From positions 1 to 5,158 of the forward strand of contig JAHIZQ010000042.1 in the NCBI GenBank assembly GCA_018814505.1: 5,158 nucleotides of DNA. Reading direction: 5' to 3'. Shown here in pieces: positions 1 through 4,545 of this stretch; the first letter of the stretch is position 1, and every line of letters begins with the position of its first letter. A program made the translations under genes and the position numbers. This DNA comes from Candidatus Omnitrophota bacterium (GTDB taxonomy: Bacteria > Omnitrophota > Gorgyraeia > Tantalellales > Tantalellaceae). The notes beneath the pieces were generated by a model that saw nothing but the letters and a program-made list of their open reading frames with translations, ran no database searches and was not told the DNA's origin.

Positions 1-722
1 TGAATACCGGATTCAGCACATAAGAAACTCGCCCCCATTTCAGCAACAAGCTCTTCAAACGAGTAGTTCTGATCACCAAAGAATGCCGATTCACTAATAC
101 CTTTTCTATTGAGCCTGTTAATGTGGCCTGTTGAATGGGTTATTTCGTGGAATAATGTTGAATAATATGCTTCTGACGAATTAAATGATGCCCTGACCGG
201 CATATTTATATAATCAGAAGAAGGCGAGTAATAAGCTCTTTGTTCATTGTGTGTAATATTCGGGCAGGTTTTATAGTTATTGATAATCTGTTCACATCTA
301 TCAATATTTCTAACATCATGATTAGCATTAATATCATACGGCACATAATCAATCCCTGTAGTCTGCTCAATATTGAATACTCTGTAATACCTAAGAAACG
401 GTGTTTTTGTTTTTAGATCTTCGCACTTATCACTGACATATTCATGTTTATTTTCGATCCATTTCCAAAATACAACAATGTAGGATTTAGACCCTTTTAT
501 AAGAGTCCCACCCAGTTTTTGAATCTGGAGATACGTCAAATAATAAGGTTCTTTATGCGGCGTGTTGTAAAGCAAGAATGAATTAATACCTCTATAATAT
601 TTCTTAGTTAAGAAATTTCTAGGTAAACCACAAGCCCAGGGTTTACGCCATGGGACAACGCCTTTTTCCAGAGATTCAATGATTCTATTAGTTACTTCTT
701 CATAAATATTAAAATTACCCAT
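1..722 (-). CDS. ArdC-type antirestriction protein (ssDNA-binding domain plus zincin metallopeptidase), C-terminus cut by window edge
   Basis: Seen: an open frame of 240 codons starts at ATG 722 and leaves the window at base 1. It begins MGNFNIYEEVTNRIIESLEK and has the ArdC N-terminal layout: an IYEEVTNRII helix, VPWRKPW near residues 23-29, YYRGINSFLL, then YLTYLQIQKLGG and KGSKS. A zincin site follows, HEITHSTGH at residues 192-200, then FEELVAEMGASF from residue 222, which should carry the third zinc ligand (Glu). Family knowledge: ArdC proteins bind single-stranded DNA and help plasmids evade restriction on entering a new host; members are usually about 290-320 aa, so perhaps 50-80 residues are missing here. 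The start is well supported by AAAGGGGTG, with eight bases between AGGGG and ATG. It lies 34 nt after the 104-aa gene and is probably the distal gene of the same operon. Confidence 0.92.
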   Translation of the reverse strand, partial: MGNFNIYEEVTNRIIESLEKGVVPWRKPWACGLPRNFLTKKYYRGINSFLLYNTPHKEPYYLTYLQIQKLGGTLIKGSKSYIVVFWKWIENKHEYVSDKCEDLKTKTPFLRYYRVFNIEQTTGIDYVPYDINANHDVRNIDRCEQIINNYKTCPNITHNEQRAYYSPSSDYINMPVRASFNSSEAYYSTLFHEITHSTGHINRLNRKGISESAFFGDQNYSFEELVAEMGASFLCAESGI

Positions 723-756
723 TTAAAACACCCCTTTCGATTTACCCTATTACTGA

Positions 757-1071
757 TTAATTAAGATTCTGATTAGCTTGCTCTTTTAATTCATGATACG
801 ATTCAAGCGTTATATATCCGTTTGCCAATCTCCAACAGTTAGTCATATGCCAATAGAAGTTGTTCCAGAACAAGATACGTATATAAGGATTCTGTGTTTT
901 CTTTGCCTGCGTCCATGTATCTAATATTTCCAAATACTTATCTTTGTTAATAACTCCTAACTCATTTAATCTCGGCAAAAAGTAACTTTTTACACGGTTG
1001 ACATTTAACGTTTTTTCTTTGTATTCCTGTTGATATTGCGCGTGTAATTCAGCTAATTTTTGTTTTTTCAT
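757..1071 (-). CDS. Hypothetical 104-aa protein in the ArdC operon
   Basis: I do not recognise a family. The N-terminal third is charged and helical, beginning MKKQKLAELHAQYQQEYKEK. The C-terminal half is rich in aromatic residues (ILFWNNFYWHMTNCWRLANG, about residues 66-85), followed by a polar helix ending in ANQNLN. There is no signal peptide and no clear membrane helix, because the aromatic stretch is broken by N, H and R. The start is firm: AAAGGAG lies seven bases before ATG, and this ribosome site directly abuts the stop codon of the upstream 45-aa gene (TGAAAGGAG), which suggests translational coupling. The 34-nt gap to the ArdC gene indicates one transcript. By position it could be an accessory factor of ArdC or of DNA entry, but that is inference from context only. 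Confidence 0.8.
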   Translation of the reverse strand: MKKQKLAELHAQYQQEYKEKTLNVNRVKSYFLPRLNELGVINKDKYLEILDTWTQAKKTQNPYIRILFWNNFYWHMTNCWRLANGYITLESYHELKEQANQNLN

Positions 1072-1083
1072 TTGAAACTCCTT

Positions 1084-1221
1084 TCACATAAACAAAACAG
1101 TTATATTTATAGTTGCGCTGAAGAAATAAAACCAAGCCTGAGGAAACTGCCTGTTAAACAAACAAATAAAACAAGCTATAAAAAACTCCATAATAATGAT
1201 CATCGGGAACAATCTAGCCAT
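1084..1221 (-). CDS. Small 45-aa hydrophobic membrane peptide, first gene of the ArdC operon
   Basis: This short gene starts at ATG 1221 and ends at TGA 1084-1086. The peptide begins MARLFPMIIIMEFFIACFIC, continues with a short polar turn (LFNRQFPQAW), then a second hydrophobic stretch, FYFFSATINITVLF. The pattern fits a hairpin of two membrane-spanning segments (about residues 5-22 and 30-44) joined by a loop with one arginine. Support for translation is good: AAAAAAGGAG lies about eight bases before the ATG, and the stop codon overlaps the upstream edge of the next gene's ribosome site, leaving only 12 nt to the 104-aa gene. I recognise no family. Small membrane peptides are common in conjugative and phage-derived operons, so a membrane-linked role is possible but unproven. 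Confidence 0.68.
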   Translation of the reverse strand: MARLFPMIIIMEFFIACFICLFNRQFPQAWFYFFSATINITVLFM

Positions 1222-1240
1222 TTCGCACACTCCTTTTTTC

Positions 1241-1250
1241 TAACCGGTTA
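1241..1250. promoter_or_regulatory. 10-bp palindrome just upstream of the ArdC operon, possible operator
   Basis: TAACCGGTTA is a perfect palindrome about 20 bp before the ATG of the 45-aa gene, immediately upstream of its ribosome site. The core AACCGGTT occurs again at 1866-1873. Its place in the leader would suit a repressor site, but I see no convincing -35/-10 pair around it on the minus strand, so the role is a guess. Confidence 0.25.
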
Positions 1251-1379
1251 AACTTAACTTTTTACAACCGCTACGGGTTTTGGCTAAGCGCAAACTAGAC
1301 GTTTGCAGAACAAGGGCGATGTCTTAAAAGTGAAGCGTTTGAGGATTTTTTTAAGTTAATTAAGGTGGAATTTTAAGCA

Positions 1380-1412
1380 GCAGAATTAATGTTCCAAAAT
1401 TCTGCCTTTTTT
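1380..1412 (+). terminator. Rho-independent terminator reading on the plus strand
   Basis: A perfect 8-bp stem, GCAGAATT (1380-1387) with AATTCTGC (1398-1405), has a 10-nt loop and is followed by C then TTTTTT (1407-1412). The minus-strand flank has no T run, so it should work only for plus-strand transcripts. No plus-strand gene precedes it, so it implies either a short unannotated RNA running through about 1255-1412 or a remnant of a lost gene. Confidence 0.65.
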
Positions 1413-1662
1413 ATGTCCCAAAAAAATCCGTTGGACTGGCGCGTTGAACCGAAGAAACTCTGCTCAGAACGTAAGGAAACAAGTTAAGTCCCTTTTCTAT
1501 TAAGCAGGGCATAGAAAGCCCGAATTATCCCGTTAAATCAAAATCGAGCGTCTACATAGCAACTAGTCCAGGAAAAGACGCTCGAACCTAATATCCAGGA
1601 TATAAGGGTTTTCGTTTGATTCAGCGCGCCGTATGCAGTCATAGGCGTCAGCGTGGTTGGTT

Positions 1663-1708
1663 CGGCTTATGGATTGCCGGGCAAAGAGAGAATACGAAGT
1701 ATTTTCCT
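1663..1708 (+). repeat. Hairpin repeat element, copy 1
   Basis: This copy is a CGGC/GCCG stem (1663-1666 with 1676-1679), then GGCAA, a short purine tract, the hairpin AATAC-GAA-GTATT (1691-1703) and CCT. The second copy is at 3517-3572 in the same orientation. The GAA-loop hairpin and its flanks are conserved, while the first stem differs in length but stays paired. This looks like a dispersed structured element rather than coding DNA. Confidence 0.5.
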
Positions 1709-1851
1709 GATGAAAAAAACAAATAGGAAGAAAAAAATAACAACTCTAATAGATGATTAAATAAAACCATCAGGCATCATATATTTGTGTTGTTATAAGG
1801 GACTAAAAGAAAGGCTTTAGTAGAAACAGTTTATCCACCGGCAATAAATAC

Positions 1852-1882
1852 TTAAGCAAATATTGAACCGGTTCTTAGCACG
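1852..1882 (+). repeat. 31-bp dispersed repeat, copy 1
   Basis: The stretch begins TTAAGCAAATATTGA and continues through CCG, TCT and CACG. It matches 4670-4699 in the same orientation at 26 of 31 aligned positions, including a perfect 15-base run. In this copy the middle forms the palindrome GAACCGGTTC (1865-1874), which is broken in the other copy. Neither copy lies in a supportable gene. Confidence 0.5.
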
Positions 1883-2008
1883 TAATGTTACGCAAAATAA
1901 TAAGATCAACATTCCTTTAAAAACAAAGCTTATATACCCAAACATCCGCTATTAAACCCATCCTTAATTAACAATATATCCCCCCTTTATATAGCAAAGA
2001 CAGAAAAA

Positions 2009-2037
2009 AAAGGGAGCCAAACTATTTGGCTCCCTTT
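2009..2037. terminator. Strong bidirectional terminator downstream of the AAA_14 gene
   Basis: A perfect 13-bp stem (2009-2021 with 2025-2037) has a CTA loop and the core GGGAGCC/GGCTCCC. On the minus strand it is followed by eight T residues (A2004-A2011 on the plus strand), and on the plus strand by TTTTT. It lies about 95 bp after the stop codon of the 402-aa gene, which it most likely terminates. It would also stop any plus-strand transcript leaving the non-coding block on its left. Confidence 0.85.
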
Positions 2038-2132
2038 TTCCCTGCATCTTTTTAAATTCCCGCTAAAGATTTCGGGGATAACTATCAGATACATTTCGCT
2101 GCAATATCTTGAGGATTCCAAGCACACGTAGC

Positions 2133-3341
2133 CTAAACCAACTGCGATAAAAATGTCTCTACAGGCACAATCACTGGTTTTTTATATTCAAAGCAATCTT
2201 TATCAACATACTGCATATCAGCTACCACTTGAAAAGCATACTCCATACCCAGCTTTTCCTGAAAATAGAACAAATTTTTGTTTAGAGCTTTACTCTCAGA
2301 TAATTTTGATTCCACCAAAAACCATGGTTGATTATTTTTTGTCACTAAAAAGTCCACTTCTCTTTTCTCTTTATCCCTTAAAAACCATAGTTTATACTCG
2401 CCGAACCCAAAATCCTGCCAAAAATGCACTGCCTTAAGTAAATGACACGCAACTAAATTTTCAAACCGTGCCCCCTCATCTTTAATTAAAGCCCAGTCCC
2501 ACAAATATATTTTCGGTTCCTTTACGAGTGATCTGGGAACATTAACGGTCCAAGGCCGAATTGGAAAACAAAAATATGTTGAATATAAAGTTTCAAGCCA
2601 TTTTGTAATGGTACGAACAGTCATATGACTTTTACTGGCCAAGGTACTATAATTGACAAGTCCTCCTGCCTGCCATTTTAAGTGTTCAATTAAGACTTCC
2701 ATCTGCCCTAATTCTTGTATTCTTGTCAAATCACGAATGTCTTCTTTAATCAATTGATCCTGACGCAAAGATTGCCAGCGGTTAGAAAATCGCGTATTAT
2801 TTTTTAGATACGGTTCAGGAAATCCTCCAAATTTTAATAATTTTTTAAAAGAATCCTTGCTTGGCACAGAAGGCTTTTGTATTTCTTTTTTCCTAATGGC
2901 TGTATTCATTAATTCAGCAAGCGATAATGGATGTACGCGATATGGAAAATATCTTCCCATAAGGCTATCGCCTCCTCTTTTATAAATATCGAGTTTCGCA
3001 CTGCCAGTGACAATGATTTTGACCTGATCTTTATAGGTATCATAAAATCCTTTCAAAAACTGTTTCCATTTACCAAATTTGTGAATTTCATCAAAAACAA
3101 CAACTGGTAAGTTTTTTGAAATTTTATGTATCCCTATAAATTGTGCGATAGCCGAAGGCCCTTCAAGGATTATTTTTCTATGATCCAAATTATCCCAATT
3201 CAAATAAGCCAATTCATGAGAAAATTCCTGAGCCATTAAACTCACAGTTGTCTTTCCTACCTGTCTTGGCCCAACAAGAAAAATCATTTGTTTATGGTCG
3301 GCAATATGTTCTTTAATGATCTGTGTATAAATTCTTTTCAT
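2133..3341 (-). CDS. AAA ATPase with C-terminal DUF4143 domain (COG1373 / AAA_14 type)
   Basis: This is an intact 402-aa protein. Seen: Walker A GPRQVGKTT at residues 24-32, Walker B VVVFDEIHK with D84-E85, sensor-type TGSA at 112-115, then GRYFPYRVHPLSLAELM (from 129), typical of this family's ATPase core. The middle of the protein (WLETLYSTYFCFPIRPW, about 239-255) fits the winged-helix-like part. The C-terminal DUF4143 domain carries a PD-(D/E)XK-like set: E294 in FEN, D330 in REVDFLV and E344-S-K346 in LVESKLS. Length is normal for the family (about 380-450 aa). Family members bind ATP and have a restriction-endonuclease-like fold, but no settled function; they transfer widely between bacteria. 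Unlike its small neighbours, it has no clear Shine-Dalgarno site before ATG 3341 (ACTTGTCATATG), which suggests a different origin or leaderless or weak translation. It is monocistronic and ends at the terminator at 2009-2037. Confidence 0.93.
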   Translation of the reverse strand: MKRIYTQIIKEHIADHKQMIFLVGPRQVGKTTVSLMAQEFSHELAYLNWDNLDHRKIILEGPSAIAQFIGIHKISKNLPVVVFDEIHKFGKWKQFLKGFYDTYKDQVKIIVTGSAKLDIYKRGGDSLMGRYFPYRVHPLSLAELMNTAIRKKEIQKPSVPSKDSFKKLLKFGGFPEPYLKNNTRFSNRWQSLRQDQLIKEDIRDLTRIQELGQMEVLIEHLKWQAGGLVNYSTLASKSHMTVRTITKWLETLYSTYFCFPIRPWTVNVPRSLVKEPKIYLWDWALIKDEGARFENLVACHLLKAVHFWQDFGFGEYKLWFLRDKEKREVDFLVTKNNQPWFLVESKLSESKALNKNLFYFQEKLGMEYAFQVVADMQYVDKDCFEYKKPVIVPVETFLSQLV

Positions 3342-3375
3342 ATGACAAGTTTATCATTTTGTATAAATTAGTCAA

Positions 3376-3405
3376 GACTATTTTATACTAATGTACATAA
3401 TAGTC
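3376..3405. promoter_or_regulatory. Inverted repeat upstream of the AAA_14 gene, possible operator
   Basis: GACTATT (3376-3382) and AATAGTC (3399-3405) flank a 16-bp AT-rich centre that includes TATAAA on the minus strand. Next to it, at 3375-3370, is a -35-like TTGACT reading toward the ATPase gene, but no good -10 lies 16-18 bp further on. The promoter is therefore not fixed. The repeat is short and could be chance in AT-rich DNA. Confidence 0.25.
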
Positions 3406-3516
3406 CTTACCCTGTATTTCGTGTAAATGTCATATGCGAAATTGGGCAACAAGCCCACCATCTAAAAGAATTTTTTCTACATCTTTAAATAATTAACAAT
3501 TAAAAACAGCATGATT

Positions 3517-3572
3517 CGGGCTCTCTTGTCATAATTTTTGCCCGGCAAGGAAAAAATACGAAGTATTTACCT
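3517..3572 (+). repeat. Hairpin repeat element, copy 2
   Basis: This copy has a CGGGC/GCCCG stem (3517-3521 with 3540-3544), GGCAAGG, an A tract, the hairpin AAATAC-GAA-GTATTT (3554-3568) and ACCT. It matches the element at 1663-1708 in the same orientation. The first stem gains one G-C pair on both sides and the second gains one A-T pair, so pairing is kept while sequence and loop length change. The rest of 3406-3611 holds a small hairpin TGGGC-AACAA-GCCCA at 3443-3457 and no supportable gene. Confidence 0.5.
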
Positions 3573-3584
3573 CTAACCCATCAA

Positions 3585-3602
3585 GGGGAGCAAAAGCTCC
3601 CC
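3585..3602 (-). terminator. GC-rich hairpin just after the 91-aa gene, probable weak terminator
   Basis: GGGGAGC (3585-3591), loop AAAA, and GCTCCCC (3596-3602) form a perfect 7-bp stem nine bases after the stop codon of the 91-aa gene. On the minus strand the tail is only TT followed by GATGGG, so intrinsic termination would be weak; the plus-strand side (CCTTATTATTT) is richer in T. Placement favours the end of the 91-aa gene, but a plus-strand role cannot be excluded. Confidence 0.5.
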
Positions 3603-3611
3603 CCTTATTAT

Positions 3612-3887
3612 TTAATCAGATTGAATCCCCTCTTTGTACATTTGCAGAACATTAAGGTGCAAAACAGCTTTTGAAACCGTCTCTTGCAATTGAGGATTAT
3701 TTTTCTCAATGGTATCTTGATATTTTTCCATATATTGAAGCATAGCCTCTAACCCTAAATTTGATTTCATTTTAAAGAGTATCCTTATGACCGTATAAAT
3801 AGTTATTTCGTTAAACGGAGAGTTAAGAAACCCTGCTGGTTTATTAATGTTAAGTTTAGAGTTAAACTCCGAATTTTCATTTCTCAT
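3612..3887 (-). CDS. Hypothetical 91-aa helical protein
   Basis: I do not recognise the family. I take the start at ATG 3887, ten bases after AAAAAAAAGGAGG; a TTG three codons upstream is in frame but only one base after GGAGG, too close to be used. The protein begins MRNENSEFNSKLNINKPAGF, a polar and probably flexible N-terminus, followed by three likely helices: FNEITIYTVIRILFKMKSNL (25-44), LEAMLQYMEKYQDTIEKN (46-63) and LQETVSKAVLHLNVLQMY (67-84). Charge is balanced and there is no signal peptide or membrane segment. The helices look amphipathic, which suits a small bundle or a protein-protein partner. It lies 174 nt downstream of the 88-aa gene on the same strand, behind a structured leader, and is followed by a GC-rich hairpin. 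A partner role with the 88-aa protein is possible but unproven. Confidence 0.72.
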   Translation of the reverse strand: MRNENSEFNSKLNINKPAGFLNSPFNEITIYTVIRILFKMKSNLGLEAMLQYMEKYQDTIEKNNPQLQETVSKAVLHLNVLQMYKEGIQSD

Positions 3888-3917
3888 GATATACAAACCT
3901 CCTTTTTTTTAGTGTAG

Positions 3918-3992
3918 TAGGGAGCCTTCTCTTTCCCCCTATCCCCTTACGGCTTATCCCCCGATAAGTTAATAAAACAAGAAGGCTCCCTA
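3918..3992 (-). promoter_or_regulatory. Structured leader: perfect 13-bp stem with G-rich loop upstream of the 91-aa gene
   Basis: TAGGGAGCCTTCT (3918-3930) and AGAAGGCTCCCTA (3980-3992) are perfect inverted copies enclosing 49 nt. In the loop, CTTATC/GATAAG (3953-3958 with 3963-3968) form an inner hairpin. On the minus-strand RNA the loop has G runs of five, four and five. The outer stem ends about 30 nt before the 91-aa start codon and leaves the ribosome site AAAAGGAGG outside. Neither side has a T run, so it is not an intrinsic terminator. It may be an RNA control element, an RNase processing site, or a DNA site such as a nick or replication origin. It matches no riboswitch class I know. 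Confidence 0.5.
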
Positions 3993-4061
3993 GATTAATA
4001 TTCAAATAAAATATCACCCCCTTTCTCAAACTGTTTTTAAGATTATATGATTTAAAAGACC

Positions 4062-4328
4062 TCATAATTTACACCCAGTACAGACAAGCAATTGATTAAC
4101 ATTAGAATCTCTAATAAACTTAACGGCATCCTTTCTAGAGGTGCAAGGCATGACATAACGTTTATCTTCCGTTATCCAATATTCAAGGCAAACATAATTA
4201 AAGACGGCTTTTTTGCTAGACATGACTTTAACCCTGCTGCTGGAGTTTAAACCGCTGATTTTCATCCCTGTGAATATGTAGGATTGATCGGATATTTGAT
4301 TTAACTTTGTTTTATAATTTGCCCTCAT
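4062..4328 (-). CDS. Hypothetical 88-aa basic protein with C-terminal CxxC
   Basis: I do not recognise the family. The start is clear: AAAGGAG with seven bases between AGGAG and ATG 4328. It begins MRANYKTKLNQISDQSYIFT and looks mainly beta-stranded (SYIFTGMKISGL, SRVKVMSS, AVFNYVCLEYWI, RYVMPC), followed by a helix (SRKDAVKFIRDS) and a last strand ending VCTGCKL. It has 15 K/R against 6 D/E, and four cysteines at 47, 62, 83 and 86, the last two as CxxC. A basic, cysteine-bearing small protein could bind nucleic acid or a metal, but this is inference. Upstream is a TTGACA in an inverted repeat; the same promoter, ribosome-site and first-codon region is duplicated in reverse at 4425-4535. The 91-aa gene lies downstream on the same strand. 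Confidence 0.72.
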   Translation of the reverse strand: MRANYKTKLNQISDQSYIFTGMKISGLNSSSRVKVMSSKKAVFNYVCLEYWITEDKRYVMPCTSRKDAVKFIRDSNVNQLLVCTGCKL

Positions 4329-4378
4329 CGTTTGTCTCCTTTCTTTTATCTAAAGGAAATGAAACACAAGCCATTGAT

Positions 4379-4384
4379 TGTCAA
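4379..4384 (-). promoter_or_regulatory. -35 box for the 88-aa gene (TTGACA); -10 unclear
   Basis: The minus strand reads TTGACA here, 51-56 bases before ATG 4328, within the left arm of the inverted duplication. At 17-18 bp spacing the -10 would be CATTTC or ATTTCC, both poor. The plus-strand arm has four more bases and a better -10, so this promoter may be weak or activator-dependent. Confidence 0.4.
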
Positions 4385-4427
4385 GGGCCCTCGATGAGCA
4401 AAGCGAATCAGAGCGGTTTATATACCC

Positions 4428-4457
4428 TTGACAATCTAAAAATGGCTTGTGTTAAAT
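4428..4457 (+). promoter_or_regulatory. Divergent plus-strand promoter: TTGACA, 18 bp, TTAAAT
   Basis: A consensus -35 (TTGACA, 4428-4433) is followed after 18 bp by TTAAAT (4452-4457), a four-of-six match to TATAAT. It is the mirror copy of the promoter region of the 88-aa gene and would drive transcription into 4465-4860, where I see no intact gene. It may serve a non-coding RNA or be a leftover of a lost paralogue. Confidence 0.45.
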
Positions 4458-4488
4458 TGACTGTGATAAATGAAAGGTGACAGTTACG

Positions 4489-4535
4489 ATAAGAGCCGGC
4501 CTAATATAAAACAAAGTTAAATCAGCCGAATATCA
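4489..4535 (+). pseudogene. Remnant start of a second copy of the 88-aa gene
   Basis: The right arm of the inverted duplication matches the ribosome site and first codons of the 88-aa gene (GAAAGG-GACA then ACGATAAGAGCC, against ACGATGAGGGCA). The start codon has become ATA, an in-frame TAA follows after six codons, and the match fades after AATATC. Only about 15 codons' worth of similarity remain. Downstream, AAAGGAGG at 4544-4551 has no sensible reading frame after it. Confidence 0.4.
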
Positions 4536-4545
4536 GTAAATGGAA

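Larger units (their letters stand above)
1413..2006. other. Gene-free stretch with a GC-rich, hairpin-dense island (candidate structured RNA)
   Basis: I find no supportable protein gene on either strand. Bases 1551-1700 hold 72 G/C of 150 against 42 of 150 in 1701-1850, and the GC-rich part is packed with hairpins: GGGC/GCCC at 1507-1521; a perfect 10-bp stem TCGAGCGTCT/AGACGCTCGA at 1544-1553 and 1576-1585 with a 22-nt loop; ATATC-CAG-GATAT at 1591-1603 inside an AACC/GGTT pair; CGCC-(G)-TATG-CAGT-CATA-GGCG at 1627-1647; CGGC/GCCG at 1663-1679; and AATAC-GAA-GTATT at 1691-1703. A GC-rich island of nested hairpins in AT-rich DNA is typical of a structured non-coding RNA. If it is read on the plus strand, the terminator at 2009-2039 could end it. 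Promoter, strand and family are not identified; decayed mobile DNA is the alternative. Confidence 0.35.
4297..4535. repeat. Large diverged inverted duplication covering promoter, ribosome site and first codons of the 88-aa gene
   Basis: Read outward from the centre, both arms share CCCTTGACAATC, then AATGGCTTGTGTT, GATAAA, GAAAGG, GACA and ACGAT, then a perfect 19-base match, ATAAAACAAAGTTAAATCA (4506-4524, and on the minus strand 4315-4297), then AATATC. The central part pairs AACACAAGCC (from 4363) through TCAAGGG (to 4387) with 4425-4453, differing by a 4-base insertion, around a 37-nt spacer (4388-4424). The left arm carries the intact start of the 88-aa gene and the right arm a broken one. 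It is an inverted duplication with small indels, not a sharply bounded transposon. Confidence 0.75.

Noticed and set aside
1060..1251. 63-codon plus-strand frame starting MFFHLKLLSHKQ
   Set aside because: It overlaps in antisense the well-supported 45-aa gene and the start of the 104-aa gene, has no ribosome site, and has low-complexity composition.
1621..1680. tRNA-like look of GGTTGGTTCGGC with nearby hairpins
   Set aside because: The GTTCG is not in a proper T-arm, and no acceptor stem, anticodon arm or D-arm can be placed around it.
2153..2437. 94-codon plus-strand frame inside the AAA_14 gene
   Set aside because: It is antisense to the conserved DUF4143 domain and has no ribosome site; it is a shadow of the real gene.
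3434..3496. 20-codon plus-strand frame starting MRNWATSPP
   Set aside because: It is very short, lacks a ribosome site, and includes a small GGGC/GCCC hairpin; too little to support translation.
3877..4065. 62-codon minus-strand frame from ATG 4065
   Set aside because: Its ATG lies at the 88-aa stop with only a weak GGGTG upstream, and it runs through the perfect 13-bp stem. Only the shorter version from TTG 4005 has a plausible ribosome site; that is listed as a low-interest finding, not as a gene.
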